A stretch of 64,000 nucleotides of DNA, taken from Halobacteriales archaeon QH_7_66_36 (GTDB lineage: Archaea > Halobacteriota > Halobacteria > Halobacteriales > Haloarculaceae). Positions 17,786 to 26,129 of the stretch are shown one piece after another. The stretch is taken from the NCBI GenBank assembly GCA_003021175.1, contig PXQV01000010.1, positions 167,990 to 231,989 of the forward strand. The letters are read 5' to 3'. The translations under genes and the position numbers were made by a program. The notes under the pieces are model-generated. The model ran no database searches, had not been told where the DNA came from, and was given only the letters and a program-made list of their open reading frames with translations. The stretch's first letter is position 1, and every line of letters starts with the position of its first letter.

Positions 17786-18799
17786 GTGTCCCTGACCCGG
17801 ACAGGCCTCGTTCCGTCGCTACCGACCCTGCCGACAGTTCCGACACGCTACCGTGACGCCGCGCTGTTCGTGCTGCTCGCCGTCCTCTTCGGCGGCGCGT
17901 TCGTCGCGATCAAGACCGGCCTCCGCGAACTGCCGCCGGTGCTGTTCGCCAGCCTCCGGTTCGACATCGCGGCGGTCGCGCTGTTGGCCTACGTCGCGGC
18001 CACGCGCCCTCGGTCGACGTGGCTCCCGAGCAGTCGCGGCGACCTGCTCGGTATCGGCGTGGCGGCGGTGTTCCTCGTCGCCATCAACAACGGGCTGTTG
18101 TTCCTCGGACAGGAGGCGACGACGCCCGCGACGGCCTCGGTCATGTACGGGCTGAATCCGGTGCTCGCACCGGTGTTCGCCCTGTGGCTGCTGAACGACC
18201 GGCTCTCTCGGGTCGGCGCGCTCGGCATCGGCGTCGCGCTGAGCGGCGTGGTGATCATCGTCCGGCCGTCGCCCTCCGCCTTCGCCGACGCGAGTTCGGT
18301 CGGACAACTGCTCGTGTTGGGCGCGGCGGCGGCCGTCGCGCTCGGGAGCGTCCTGCTCCGTCGCATCGGCCCGCGGGTGGACAGCGTCCCGCTGACGGCG
18401 TGGGCGATGGCCGGCGGCGCGCTCCTGCTCCACGGCGGGAGCCTCGCGGCCGGCGAGTCGTTAGCGAGCGTGGCGGCCATCGGCCCGGCGACCGTCGCGA
18501 GCCTGTTCGTCGTCGCCGTTCCGTCGACGGCCGTCGCGTACGCGATCCACTTCGGCCTCATCGAGCGGGCCGGCCCGGTTCGCGCCAACATGGTCGCGTA
18601 CGCCGTCCCCGTGTTCGCGGCGCTGTTGGGGTGGCTCCTGCTCGGCGCGCCGGTGTCACGCTGGACGATGATCGGCTTCCCGGTCGTCGTCACTGGCTTC
18701 ACCTTGGTCGAGCGTGAGACGCTCCGGCGCGAACTGTGTCGGCTCCGCCGGCGGACGACCGACCAGACGCCGTCGGCGGCACCGCCCTGCGACGACTGA
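17786..18799 (+). CDS. EamA/DMT family transporter
   Basis: About 337 residues with ten hydrophobic helices in two EamA repeats (LLAVLFGGAFVAIKTGLREL and later VVAVPSTAVAYAIHFGLIER). Typical of the drug/metabolite transporter superfamily, exporting amino acids, metabolites or drugs. Substrate unknown. The start is not certain: GTG 17786 gives a short N-tail before the first helix; TTG 17753 and GTG 17783 are alternatives. Confidence 0.85.
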   Translation: MSLTRTGLVPSLPTLPTVPTRYRDAALFVLLAVLFGGAFVAIKTGLRELPPVLFASLRFDIAAVALLAYVAATRPRSTWLPSSRGDLLGIGVAAVFLVAINNGLLFLGQEATTPATASVMYGLNPVLAPVFALWLLNDRLSRVGALGIGVALSGVVIIVRPSPSAFADASSVGQLLVLGAAAAVALGSVLLRRIGPRVDSVPLTAWAMAGGALLLHGGSLAAGESLASVAAIGPATVASLFVVAVPSTAVAYAIHFGLIERAGPVRANMVAYAVPVFAALLGWLLLGAPVSRWTMIGFPVVVTGFTLVERETLRRELCRLRRRTTDQTPSAAPPCDD

Positions 18800-18810
18800 C
18801 CGTCAGAAGA

Positions 18811-20151
18811 TCACGCGACGAGTGCGGCGTCGAGCAGTTCGAGCGGATGGCGAACCTCGTAGCCCGTGCCGTGTTCCATCTGCATCGCGCAGGTGGGACA
18901 CTCCGTCATGCCGGTTTGTCCCTCGGCGGCCTCCATGTGGTCGAACATCTCGTCGCCGATTGCCATCGACGTGTTGTACTTCTCCTCCTTCCAGCCGTAG
19001 GTGCCGGAGATACCGGAACAGGAGTCGCCGACATCCGTGACGCCGACATCGTCGAGGTCGCGGAACAGCTCCACGGCCTGTCGCTCTAACCCCTGATTGC
19101 GTGCGTGACACGGAGCGTGGTAGGCGAACTCCTCGGCGAGGGCACCGTCGATCTCAGCGTCGGCGAGCGCGCCGCGGAGATCCTCGTGGACGCGGAGATA
19201 CTCGACGGCTTCGAAGGTGTGGGCGGCCACCTCGTCGACGCCCTCGATGTCGAACAGCTCCGGATACTCCTGACGGAGCGCCATCGAACAGGAGGTGCAC
19301 GACGCGATGGCGTCGTACCCCTGGTCGACGAGGTCAGCCATCGAGGAGACGTTCACCTCGGCGTGGCGGCGGGCGTCGTCGAGCATCCCGTTGGCGAACA
19401 TCGGCGTGCCGGAACACTTCTGGTCGGGGACGACCACCTCGTAGCCGAACTGCTCGAACACCCGGACCATCGCCTTCCCGACCTCCGTCGTGTTGTAGTT
19501 GGCGTAACAGCCGTGGAAGTACGCGACCTTCTTGTCGGCGTCGCGGGGGTCGCCGCGGGCCGCGCGCCGCTCTCGTGCACGGCGGCGGGAGCCGTCGGCT
19601 CCGCCCCGCCGCGTCCACCACTCGCGGAACGTCTCCGTCGCGAACGCGGGGAACTCACGCTCGCTGGTGATACCCATCGTCTTTTCCAACAGCCAGCGGG
19701 CGGGCCCGAAGTTCATCGCGGCGTTGGCGAGGCGGGGGGCCTTGCTGGCGAGGAACGCCGAGGTGCGGTAGTTCGCGAGCAGGCGATTGCGCCAGTACTT
19801 CACCGAGAGCTTCGACATCCCGTCGACGTACTCCCCGCGGGCGGCGTTGTGCATCTGCGAGAGCGGCACGTCGGCGGGACAGGCCTCGTCACACCGCATG
19901 CAGTTCGAGCAGTCCATCACCGACTCGTCGACGGTGTGCTCGTCGTCACGCTGTTTCAGCCGCCACTGCTCCGGGCCTTGGAACTTCGGGCCGGGGAAGT
20001 CGTCGTCGACCTCCGCGACCGGACAGTTCGTGTCGCACGTCGAGCACTTGTAACAGGAGTCCGACCCCGACCGGAGGTCGAAGCCGGGGTCGTCGTCGAA
20101 CACGTCGATGGGGAACTCGTCGTCGGCGTCGGGCTGTGAGGCGTCGCTCAT
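18811..20151 (-). CDS. glpC: Anaerobic glycerol-3-phosphate dehydrogenase subunit C
   Basis: 446 residues. Two [4Fe-4S] ferredoxin motifs occur at the N-terminus (CYKCSTCDTNCP and CSNCMRCDEACP), followed by two CCG cysteine-rich domains (YFHGCY with CTSCS; YHAPCH with CPTCAMQ). It is the membrane-associated electron-transfer subunit that passes electrons from GlpAB to the quinone pool. ATG overlaps the glpB stop by four bases. A basic Arg-rich loop at about residue 190 is unusual for this acidic protein and may be a linker. Confidence 0.93.
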   Translation of the reverse strand: MSDASQPDADDEFPIDVFDDDPGFDLRSGSDSCYKCSTCDTNCPVAEVDDDFPGPKFQGPEQWRLKQRDDEHTVDESVMDCSNCMRCDEACPADVPLSQMHNAARGEYVDGMSKLSVKYWRNRLLANYRTSAFLASKAPRLANAAMNFGPARWLLEKTMGITSEREFPAFATETFREWWTRRGGADGSRRRARERRAARGDPRDADKKVAYFHGCYANYNTTEVGKAMVRVFEQFGYEVVVPDQKCSGTPMFANGMLDDARRHAEVNVSSMADLVDQGYDAIASCTSCSMALRQEYPELFDIEGVDEVAAHTFEAVEYLRVHEDLRGALADAEIDGALAEEFAYHAPCHARNQGLERQAVELFRDLDDVGVTDVGDSCSGISGTYGWKEEKYNTSMAIGDEMFDHMEAAEGQTGMTECPTCAMQMEHGTGYEVRHPLELLDAALVA

Positions 20152-21422
20152 CGTGCCCTCCGTGCCGCGCTTCGGCCGGCGGCGTAGCCCGTCGCAATCG
20201 AGACGCCGCTCCCCGACTTCTCGGCGGCGAAGTCGTAGCCGCCGAGCACCGACCCGGCGGCGCGCACGTTGTCGAACTCGACGCTATCGTCGCCGTCGAC
20301 CGGTCTGAGGTCGTCGTCGGTGTGGACGCCGAACCGGGCGAAGTCGTGGTTGCCGAACGCCTCGCGGTCGAACCAGTCGTAGCGGTCGTCGGCGTGTGCG
20401 ACGTGACAGTCGAACACCGGTTCGTACACGCGCTCGCGGTCCGAGTCGATGCCCTTCCCGACCAGTCCCCCCGTAGCCAGCACGTACTGGTCGGCGCTGT
20501 TCGGGATGTGCGCGCCGTTCTTCTCGACGTACACCTGCTCGACGCGGCCGTCGCCGTCGTACCCGACGACCGGGTTGCCGGCCGCGATACTGACGCCCGC
20601 CTCGTCGAGCGCGGCGAACAGCGAGTCTTCGAGACGGAGGCCCGGCAGCGATGGCGGGCCCATCGGTATCTCGAAGACGGCGGCGTCGAGTCGCTCCGCC
20701 AGCGCCGCCCGGATCTCGGCCGGGTCGTCGTCGCCGAGGATGGCCGGGAAGCCGATTCGCGGCTCGCCGTCGTGCTCGGCGGCGACCCGGTCGGCCAGCG
20801 CCGCGCGAACCGGGCGCTCGCGCCCGTCGACCTCGACCGTGCCGTCCGTGTCGAGCAGTTTCGCGTACCGGGTGATCGCCGCGTCGGCGCGAAGATCACC
20901 CGGGAACTGGATCGTGACGCCGCGAACGTCGAACGGAACGCCCGCGGCCGTGAGATGCGCGGCGACGTGCGGGGCGTCGAAGTCGGTCATCGACTCGACG
21001 CCGATCAACAGCGCGTCGCGGCTGTCGCTCGCGACGCCGTCGCTGACCCCGGCCGGATAGCGCGCGGTCGGTTTGACCGTGCCGCCGTGGGTCGGAAGGA
21101 GGGCGTTCGCGTCGGTGTGGCCGCCGCGGTAGCGGGGCGTCACCTCGTCGAACAGCGCCATCGCCTCGCGGACCGTGCCGACGCCGACCGTCCGGTACGG
21201 GTGGTCGGCCGGCAGGTCCGGGATGGCGTCGTACGGGTCGACCAGCGGCCCCTCGCCGTCGGCGGTGTAGCCGAGCACGTCCACCAGTCCGGAGGCGTTG
21301 CGGAGGGTGCTCTGCTTGGCGGCGACCAGCCGAACGGCTGCGCCCTCGCGTGCCGCCGCGAGCGCGCTCGTGAGGCCGGCGAGTCCCCCGCCGATCACGA
21401 GGACGTCGGACTCAATCGCCAC
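20148..21422 (-). CDS. glpB: Anaerobic glycerol-3-phosphate dehydrogenase subunit B
   Basis: 424-residue flavoprotein-type subunit. The N-terminal dinucleotide-binding fold is [19 protein letters not shown]. The end [20 protein letters not shown] and [10 protein letters not shown] is typical of GlpB. I take GTG 21422, which overlaps the glpA stop by 11 bp and puts the Rossmann motif at residue 5; a longer frame reading into glpA is a shadow. It works with GlpA and GlpC. Confidence 0.93.
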   Translation of the reverse strand: MAIESDVLVIGGGLAGLTSALAAAREGAAVRLVAAKQSTLRNASGLVDVLGYTADGEGPLVDPYDAIPDLPADHPYRTVGVGTVREAMALFDEVTPRYRGGHTDANALLPTHGGTVKPTARYPAGVSDGVASDSRDALLIGVESMTDFDAPHVAAHLTAAGVPFDVRGVTIQFPGDLRADAAITRYAKLLDTDGTVEVDGRERPVRAALADRVAAEHDGEPRIGFPAILGDDDPAEIRAALAERLDAAVFEIPMGPPSLPGLRLEDSLFAALDEAGVSIAAGNPVVGYDGDGRVEQVYVEKNGAHIPNSADQYVLATGGLVGKGIDSDRERVYEPVFDCHVAHADDRYDWFDREAFGNHDFARFGVHTDDDLRPVDGDDSVEFDNVRAAGSVLGGYDFAAEKSGSGVSIATGYAAGRSAARRAR

Positions 21423-23109
21423 GCTGATCGCCTCCGTCGGCGGCGACGCCGGCGTCGAACGCGCCGAAGTCGACCGGGTCGCCGTCGGCCGGGTCATTGT
21501 CGCGGTTCTGTGTCGTCACGTGCAGCGCGTAGTTCAGCATCGCCTGCGAGAGCTGTTCGCCCCACAGCGCGTGTCGCTGGCCCGTCCAGCGCTCTCGGAG
21601 GAGGTCGTCCCACGCCTCGCGGACGACCGCTTCCCCGTGGTCGTCGTGGAGTTCGCCGGCCAGTCGGTGACAGCAGAAGCCGCCCTGACAGCTCCCCATC
21701 GAGGCGCGGGTGCGGAGCCGGACGGCGTTGAGGTCCGACCCGGACTGGCCGATGGCGTCCTGTATCTCGGCGCGCGTCACCGCCTCGCAGTTACACACCG
21801 TCGGATTCGGGCTCGACGTTTCGAGCACGTCGTCGGCCCGCGAGCCGAGGCGTTCGACGCTCCGGCGGCCGATCGGCGACCGGAGGCCGAACTCGTCCAT
21901 GTAGTCGCGCAGCACCGAGAACGCCTCGCTGCCCGGCAGGGACACGTCGGCGGTGCGGCAGTCGGCACTGACGCCGAACCGCTCGCAGACGTGGTCGCTG
22001 ACCGCCTCGGCCATCAGCCGGTAGGTCGTGAGCTTCCCGCCGACGATGGTGGTTAGCCCGTCGAGCGCGTCGCGCTCGGCGTGGTCGAGCAGGAAGTAGT
22101 CGCGGGTGATGTCCGTCGGGTCGTCGCTGTCGACCGAGGGCGGTTCGTACAGCGGTCGCACCCCCCAGAAGGAGCGGATCGTCCGCGCGTCCCGCAGCAT
22201 CGGCACCAGCTCCGCGAGGGTGTCGATCATCGCGTCGACCTCCCAGTGCTCCTCGGGATACTCCTCGGGGTCGTCGACCTCCTCGTCGGTCGTGCCGAGG
22301 ATGGCCGCCGTCTCGTGTGGCACGATGATGTCCGCGTCCCCCTTCGGCCGACAGCGGTTGATGACGGTGTCGACCTGCCGGGTGTTCATGACCGTCATCA
22401 CGCCCTTCGAGGGGCGAACCTCGATGTCGACGCCGGCCATCGCGCCGATCCGGCCGGCCCACGCGCCCGTCGCGTTGACGACGTGGTCGGCGCGGATCAC
22501 CTCAGTGCCACCCTCCGTGCCGTGGACGTGTTTGCCCGGGCCGGACGCGTGGTCGACTTCCACGCCGACCACCTCGCCGTCCTCGACGCGTAGGTCCGTC
22601 ACCGTCGAGTGCGTCTCGATTCGGGCACCGTGGTCGCGTGCGCTCGCGGCGTTCGCGACCACGAGCCGGAACGGGTCGACGGCCCCGTCCGGGACCGAGA
22701 TCGCCTTTTCGATGTCCGGCGCGAGATGCGGCTCCACGGCGCGGGCTTCCTCGGCGGAGAGCACCTCCGTCGGGATGTCGCTCGCCGCACAGCCGTCCAG
22801 TTTCGTCTGGAAGTACGCCTCGGAGTCCTCGGGTCGCTTGACGAACAGGCCGCCGGTCGTCTCGACGCAGTGGCTCGCGATGTCGCGGAGCACGCGGTTC
22901 TCCTCGATACACTCCGCGGCGCTCACCTGATCGGAGACGGCGTAGCGCCCGCCGCTGTGGAGCAGGCCGTGCATCCGGCCCGTCGTGCCGTGCGTCAGAT
23001 TCCCCTGCTCGACGAGCGTCACCTCGACGCCCCGCATCGAGAGGTCCCGGGCGATACCAGCCCCGGTCGAGCCGCCGCCGATGACGACGACGTGTGGTGG
23101 CGATACCAT
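21412..23109 (-). CDS. glpA: Anaerobic glycerol-3-phosphate dehydrogenase subunit A
   Basis: 565-residue FAD-dependent catalytic subunit that oxidises glycerol 3-phosphate to dihydroxyacetone phosphate. FAD motif [21 protein letters not shown]; the [17 protein letters not shown] stretch [16 protein letters not shown] is characteristic. A Bfd-type [2Fe-2S] domain near residue 420 has CNCEAVTR and GSCQGGFC. The ATG at 23109 gives the standard N-terminus. First gene of glpABC, divergent from glpK across 223 bp, where shared glycerol-dependent control is likely. Confidence 0.95.
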   Translation of the reverse strand: MVSPPHVVVIGGGSTGAGIARDLSMRGVEVTLVEQGNLTHGTTGRMHGLLHSGGRYAVSDQVSAAECIEENRVLRDIASHCVETTGGLFVKRPEDSEAYFQTKLDGCAASDIPTEVLSAEEARAVEPHLAPDIEKAISVPDGAVDPFRLVVANAASARDHGARIETHSTVTDLRVEDGEVVGVEVDHASGPGKHVHGTEGGTEVIRADHVVNATGAWAGRIGAMAGVDIEVRPSKGVMTVMNTRQVDTVINRCRPKGDADIIVPHETAAILGTTDEEVDDPEEYPEEHWEVDAMIDTLAELVPMLRDARTIRSFWGVRPLYEPPSVDSDDPTDITRDYFLLDHAERDALDGLTTIVGGKLTTYRLMAEAVSDHVCERFGVSADCRTADVSLPGSEAFSVLRDYMDEFGLRSPIGRRSVERLGSRADDVLETSSPNPTVCNCEAVTRAEIQDAIGQSGSDLNAVRLRTRASMGSCQGGFCCHRLAGELHDDHGEAVVREAWDDLLRERWTGQRHALWGEQLSQAMLNYALHVTTQNRDNDPADGDPVDFGAFDAGVAADGGDQRGD

Positions 23110-23332
23110 TCGCGTACCCACGTCTACGTCCCAACGCACCTTTGATTCACCGGTAGGATCGACCCGACAGCGCGAGTGGCACCGATGGACTGACGACGGT
23201 GCGGCGCGCATCGGCGCGACGTGAGATACGCGACGCACGGCCAGACGCCGTCCGCGTCGAGCCCACCGGCGGTAGGTGGCGAACCGACGGGGCGTCTACC
23301 GACCGAGCGACATCGACATCCGAGATAACGAC

Positions 23333-24865
23333 ATGCCAGCAACGTACGTCGGCGCGATAGATCAGGGGACGACCGGCACCCGGTTCATGATCTTCGACCA
23401 CGGGGGACGGGTCGTCGCCAACGCGTACGAACAGCACGAACAGATATACCCGGAGCCGGGCTGGGTCGAACACGACCCGATCGAGATCTGGGAGAACACC
23501 AAAACGGTCGTGACGGCCGGGCTCGCGGAGGCCGGGCTGGCGGCCGACCAGCTGGCGGCTCTGGGGATCACGAACCAGCGCGAGACGACCGTCGTCTGGG
23601 ACGCGCCGAGCGGGAAGCCGGTGTACAACGCGCTCGTCTGGCAGGATCGCCGCACGACCGACCGGGTGGAGGAACTGCAGGAAGCCGGGAAGGTCGAGGA
23701 GATCCGCGAGAAGACCGGACTGGAGTGTGACGCGTACTTCTCGGCGACCAAGACGGAGTGGATACTCGACAACGCCGAACCGCTGAAACTCGAGAGCGCT
23801 CGGTCGCGCAATCTCCGCGACCGCGCCTGCGAGGGCGAGCTACTGGTGGGCACCATCGACGCGTGGCTCATCTACAACCTCACGGGCAACCACGTCACCG
23901 ACGTCTCCAACGCCTCGCGGACGATGCTGTACGACATCGAGGATCTGGACTGGGACCCCGACCTTCTCGAAGAGTTCGGCGTGCCGGCGGCGATGTTGCC
24001 GGACGTGCGGCCGTCGTCCGACGAGGAGTTCTACGGCCACACCGACCCGGACGGCTTCCTCGGTGCCGAGGTGCCGGTCGCCGGCGCGCTGGGCGACCAG
24101 CAGGCGGCGCTGTTCGGGCAGACCTGCTTCGACGCGGGCGACGCGAAGAACACGTACGGCACCGGCTCGTTTTATCTGATGAACACCGGCGAGACGGCCG
24201 TCGAGTCCGACCACGGCCTGCTCACCACCATCGGCTTCCAGCGCTCGGGCGAACCCGTCCAGTACGCGCTGGAAGGGTCGATCTTCGTCACCGGGGCGGC
24301 CATCGAGTGGCTCGAAGACGTCGACCTGATCAACAACGCCGCGCAGACGGCCGACCTCGCGAGGTCTGTCGATTCGACCGACGACGTCTACGTGGTGCCG
24401 GCGTTCACCGGCTTGGGTGCCCCACACTGGGACGGCCGCGCACGCGGGACGATAGTCGGGCTGACCCGCGGGACGGAGAAGGCGCATCTGGTGCGGGCGA
24501 CGCTGGAGTCGATCGGCTACCGGACGCGCGACATCGCCGAGGCGATGGAGGCCGATTCGGGCGTGGAGACGACCACGCTCCGGGTCGACGGCGGCGCGGT
24601 GAAGAACGACTTCCTCTGTCAGCTGCAGAGCGACATCATCCAGACGGATATCGTCCGTCCGGAGGTCGACGAGACGACGGCGCTCGGGGCGGCGTACGCC
24701 GCTGGTCTCGCGGTCGGCTACTGGGACAGCGTCGACGAGCTCCGGTCGAACTGGCAGGTCGACGAGACGTTCGAGCCGGAGATGGACGCCGAACGGGCGG
24801 ACGACATGTACGGCCGGTGGGACGACGCCGTCGAGCGCTCGCGTGGCTGGGCGAGCGAGGGGTGA
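23333..24865 (+). CDS. glpK: Glycerol kinase
   Basis: 510-residue FGGY kinase that phosphorylates glycerol. Key motifs: DQGTTGTRFMIFD (N-terminal phosphate loop), ALGITNQRETTVVWD and WQDRRT (glycerol site), GALGDQQAALFGQ with the catalytic Asp, and NTYGTGSFYLMNTGE. Length and motif order fit GlpK. Located divergent to glpABC, as in other haloarchaea that use glycerol as a main carbon source. Confidence 0.96.
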   Translation: MPATYVGAIDQGTTGTRFMIFDHGGRVVANAYEQHEQIYPEPGWVEHDPIEIWENTKTVVTAGLAEAGLAADQLAALGITNQRETTVVWDAPSGKPVYNALVWQDRRTTDRVEELQEAGKVEEIREKTGLECDAYFSATKTEWILDNAEPLKLESARSRNLRDRACEGELLVGTIDAWLIYNLTGNHVTDVSNASRTMLYDIEDLDWDPDLLEEFGVPAAMLPDVRPSSDEEFYGHTDPDGFLGAEVPVAGALGDQQAALFGQTCFDAGDAKNTYGTGSFYLMNTGETAVESDHGLLTTIGFQRSGEPVQYALEGSIFVTGAAIEWLEDVDLINNAAQTADLARSVDSTDDVYVVPAFTGLGAPHWDGRARGTIVGLTRGTEKAHLVRATLESIGYRTRDIAEAMEADSGVETTTLRVDGGAVKNDFLCQLQSDIIQTDIVRPEVDETTALGAAYAAGLAVGYWDSVDELRSNWQVDETFEPEMDAERADDMYGRWDDAVERSRGWASEG

Positions 24866-25007
24866 CCGGCTCCCGTCTCGGCGCGTCGCCCCGTGGATGT
24901 TTGGGAAGGTGAACCACCGCTCAGACCGGAGTCGTGCCGTTCGACTGGGCGGTGTGACGGTCGTCGCGAGCGGAAACCGGTTTGAACCGTCGGTTGCAAG
25001 GGGGCGT

Positions 25008-26105
25008 ATGAGCGACGATCGCGCGGATCTCCGGTTGCGGAAACGCGTCGATGAAATCCGGGATCTCGAAGGCCAAGGCACGGAGCTGGTGACGCTGTTC
25101 ATCCCGCCGGACGACAACCTACAGAGTTGGGTGCGGCGACTGAGCAGCGAGTACTCCGAGGCGGGCAACATCAAGTCGAAGCGGACGCGGACGAACGTCC
25201 AGTCCGCCCTTAAGAAGGCGAAGAACCTGCTCCAGCAGTACAAGCAGACACCCGAGAACGGGCTGGTGGTGTTCACCGGACAGGTGGACGACGAATTCAT
25301 CTCGCTGCTGTTCGACGACCTCCCACACCCCATCTCGGAGTCGAACTACATCTGCGACGACCACTTCCACACGGAGCCGGTCGAGAGTCTGGTCACGCCA
25401 GACGAGGCGTACGGTCTGATCGTGGTCACCCGCGACAAGGCGACCATCGGCCTGCTGGTCGGCGACCGTATCGAGACGGTCCGCGAAATCGAGAGTCTCG
25501 TGATGGGCAAAACGCGGGCGGGCGGTCAGAGTGCTCAACGGTTCAAGCGGATTCGCGAGAAACAGAAAGAGGAACACTTCAAGGACGTGGCCGCCGCGGC
25601 CGCCGACACCTTCCTCGACGACGAGGGCGAGCAGTTGGACGTTGAGGGCGTGCTCATCGGCGGGACGGACATCACCGTCGACGACTTCGTGAGCCACGAC
25701 TGGCTCGACTACCGGATCAAGGAGAACACGCTCGGGAAGTTCAACGTCGCCCACGGCGACCAGACCGGGCTCAAACAGCTCGTCGACAAGGCCGAGAGCG
25801 TGCTGCAGGCGGACAAGCAGAGTCAGGCCCGCGAGCTGATGGGCCGATTCATGCAGGGACTGCGCGGCGACGCCGACCCGGCCGTGGCGTACGGCGGCGA
25901 GGAGGTCGACCGCGCGCTGGAGTACGGCGCGGTCGACACAATTCTGCTGTCGGAGTCGCTCGACGGCGACCGGATCGACGACCTGAGCGAGCGCGCCGAG
26001 AACATCGGCAGCGACGTACAGCTCGTCTCCACCGCCTTCGAGGAGGGCGAGCAGCTGCGGAACGTGTTCGGCGGCGTGGCCGCCGTCCTGCGGTACGAGA
26101 TCTGA
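25008..26105 (+). CDS. aRF1-family peptide chain release factor lacking the zinc minidomain
   Basis: 365 residues, about 50 shorter than the usual archaeal aRF1. The codon-recognition motif NIKS is at 54-57 with YICDDHF at 114-120, and the peptidyl-tRNA hydrolysis motif GGQ is at 172-174. Domain 3 goes straight from DTILLSESL to DRIDDLSERAENIGSDVQLV and ends FGGVAAVLRYEI. The CxxC-bearing minidomain normally inserted here is absent. The sequence is also clearly different from the haloarchaeal aRF1 I remember, so this is probably a paralogue, for instance for ribosome rescue; if the genome has no other aRF1 it is the termination factor. Follows glpK by 142 bp with its own probable promoter. 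Confidence 0.85.
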   Translation: MSDDRADLRLRKRVDEIRDLEGQGTELVTLFIPPDDNLQSWVRRLSSEYSEAGNIKSKRTRTNVQSALKKAKNLLQQYKQTPENGLVVFTGQVDDEFISLLFDDLPHPISESNYICDDHFHTEPVESLVTPDEAYGLIVVTRDKATIGLLVGDRIETVREIESLVMGKTRAGGQSAQRFKRIREKQKEEHFKDVAAAAADTFLDDEGEQLDVEGVLIGGTDITVDDFVSHDWLDYRIKENTLGKFNVAHGDQTGLKQLVDKAESVLQADKQSQARELMGRFMQGLRGDADPAVAYGGEEVDRALEYGAVDTILLSESLDGDRIDDLSERAENIGSDVQLVSTAFEEGEQLRNVFGGVAAVLRYEI

Positions 26106-26129
26106 TTGCACCGGGGCGAGCGGCGTCCG

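Noticed and set aside
25008..26105. Pelota/Dom34 assignment for the aRF1-like gene
   Set aside because: Pelota lacks the GGQ motif; this protein has both NIKS and GGQ.
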